From NCBI GenBank assembly GCA_963922535.1, contig CAWUIN010000075.1, forward strand, positions 1-14,157: a stretch of 14,157 nucleotides of DNA. The letters are read 5' to 3'. The stretch comes from Tectiglobus sp963922535. GTDB taxonomy: Bacteria; Pseudomonadota; Alphaproteobacteria; Rhizobiales; Hyphomicrobiaceae. The translations under genes and the position numbers were made by a program. Each line of letters starts with the position of its first letter. Within the stretch, counting starts at the first letter, position 1. The notes under the pieces were generated by a model. It was given only the letters and a program-made list of their open reading frames with translations, made no database searches and had not been told where the DNA came from. Below, one piece after another: positions 13,629 to 14,157 of the stretch.

Positions 13629-14157
13629 TCGCCCCAGGCTGCAGCCGTGAAAGTGCCTCTATGATGCGCACCCAAGACCGCGTGCCGTGTGTGAAACTGG
13701 TCATGTTATATTTTTCATTCGGCGAATGAATACGATCGTCATCCAAGCCAAATCCGACCAATAGCGATGCTATGCCGAGATGGTTTTTAAAGTTTGAGAC
13801 GACTGGAATCGAGCCTCCAGAGCCCAGCAGTACCGCGGCTTGCCCCCATTCATCCTGCAAGGCGCGTGCAGCAGCTTTTACGTGCGGGGCATGGACATCG
13901 AGCGCAATTGCCGGGTTTGCACTTTTCCCTTTAAAGATTACGTTGCAATCGGCCGGCATTTTGCTGCGGAAATGAGCCTCAATACCATCCAGAATACTCT
14001 GCGGCGACTGTCCGGGGACAAGCCGACAGGTGATTTTGACCGAGGCTTCAGCCGGAATAATCGTTTTGCTGCCAACCCCTTGGTAGCCCCCTGAAATTCC
14101 GTTGAATTCCAGCGTTGGCCTGGACCAGAGCTGCTCCAGTACGCTGTAGGTATGCTC
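13609..14157 (-). CDS. M20-family metallopeptidase (dipeptidase/ArgE/DapE-like), C-terminal part
   Basis: Zinc-dependent exopeptidase or deacylase of the M20 family; the 5' part lies beyond the right edge. The frame is open to the last base (182 residues seen). The visible part starts inside the lid/dimerisation domain (GGYQGVGSKTIIPAEA, then KITCRLVPGQSP), followed by the return to the catalytic domain: LLGSGGSIPVV and, near the end, DDRIHSPNEKYN, whose His is the last metal ligand in this family. The N-terminal ligands (H-x-D and the E-E pair) are outside the window. The pattern is closest to M20 dipeptidases that keep an HSPNE motif. The C-terminus is TAA-terminated after GAMSAVCP. Confidence 0.93.
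   Translation of the reverse strand, partial: EHTYSVLEQLWSRPTLEFNGISGGYQGVGSKTIIPAEASVKITCRLVPGQSPQSILDGIEAHFRSKMPADCNVIFKGKSANPAIALDVHAPHVKAAARALQDEWGQAAVLLGSGGSIPVVSNFKNHLGIASLLVGFGLDDDRIHSPNEKYNMTSFTHGTRSWVRIIEALSRLQPGAMSAVCP

Noticed and set aside
1..14157. CRISPR array, tRNA/rRNA genes, prophage or intact insertion sequence
   Set aside because: No regularly spaced repeats, no tRNA T-arm or rRNA signature in the spacers, and no intact transposase, integrase or phage genes were found.

Overview
This window looks like ordinary chromosomal DNA from an alphaproteobacterium of the order Hyphomicrobiales (Rhizobiales). The evidence is family content: a rhizobial-type PolA, a TIGR02301/DUF2385 periplasmic protein, an aminotransferase that closely resembles rhizobial AatA, a TerB-J-domain chaperone, and an SLC13 permease with RCK_C domains. 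Coding DNA is of medium GC and many spacers are long and AT-rich. The spacers also hold gene relics, so the genome has lost genes. I cannot name the genus from sequence alone.

Layout. The left edge (1-273, minus) is the N-terminus of an unidentified membrane-anchored protein. A 550-base spacer with a small palindrome and an eroded coding patch separates it from polA (827-3853, plus), a complete DNA polymerase I with nuclease, proofreading and polymerase centres intact. A secreted TIGR02301 protein follows (4168-4548, plus). Next is a relic of a glutathione S-transferase N-terminus (4607-4753, minus).

From 4831 to 8716 four genes run on the minus strand. In transcription order they are aatA (aspartate/prephenate aminotransferase), an alpha/beta hydrolase, a DjlA-like TerB/J-domain co-chaperone, and an N-acetylmuramoyl-L-alanine amidase with a peptidoglycan-binding domain. 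The last two overlap by 4 bases (GTGA) and must be translationally coupled or nearly so. After a 430-base spacer, also on the minus strand, comes a 632-residue SLC13-type permease carrying two RCK_C domains. Just upstream of it lies a 63-base near-perfect palindrome at 11106-11168, the most unusual element in the window.

The stretch 11169-11906 has no convincing large gene. It is very AT-rich and contains several stem-loops and an operator-like dyad in front of a membrane-anchored orphan protein (11907-12413, plus). A secreted, cysteine-rich TPR protein (12819-13463, plus) converges on an M20-family metallopeptidase (13609 to the right edge, minus, 5' end missing).

I saw no tRNA, rRNA, CRISPR array, intact insertion sequence or prophage. 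No defence or biosynthetic system is visible. The points of novelty are small: the palindrome, the structured leader region, two gene relics and two family-less membrane or envelope proteins.
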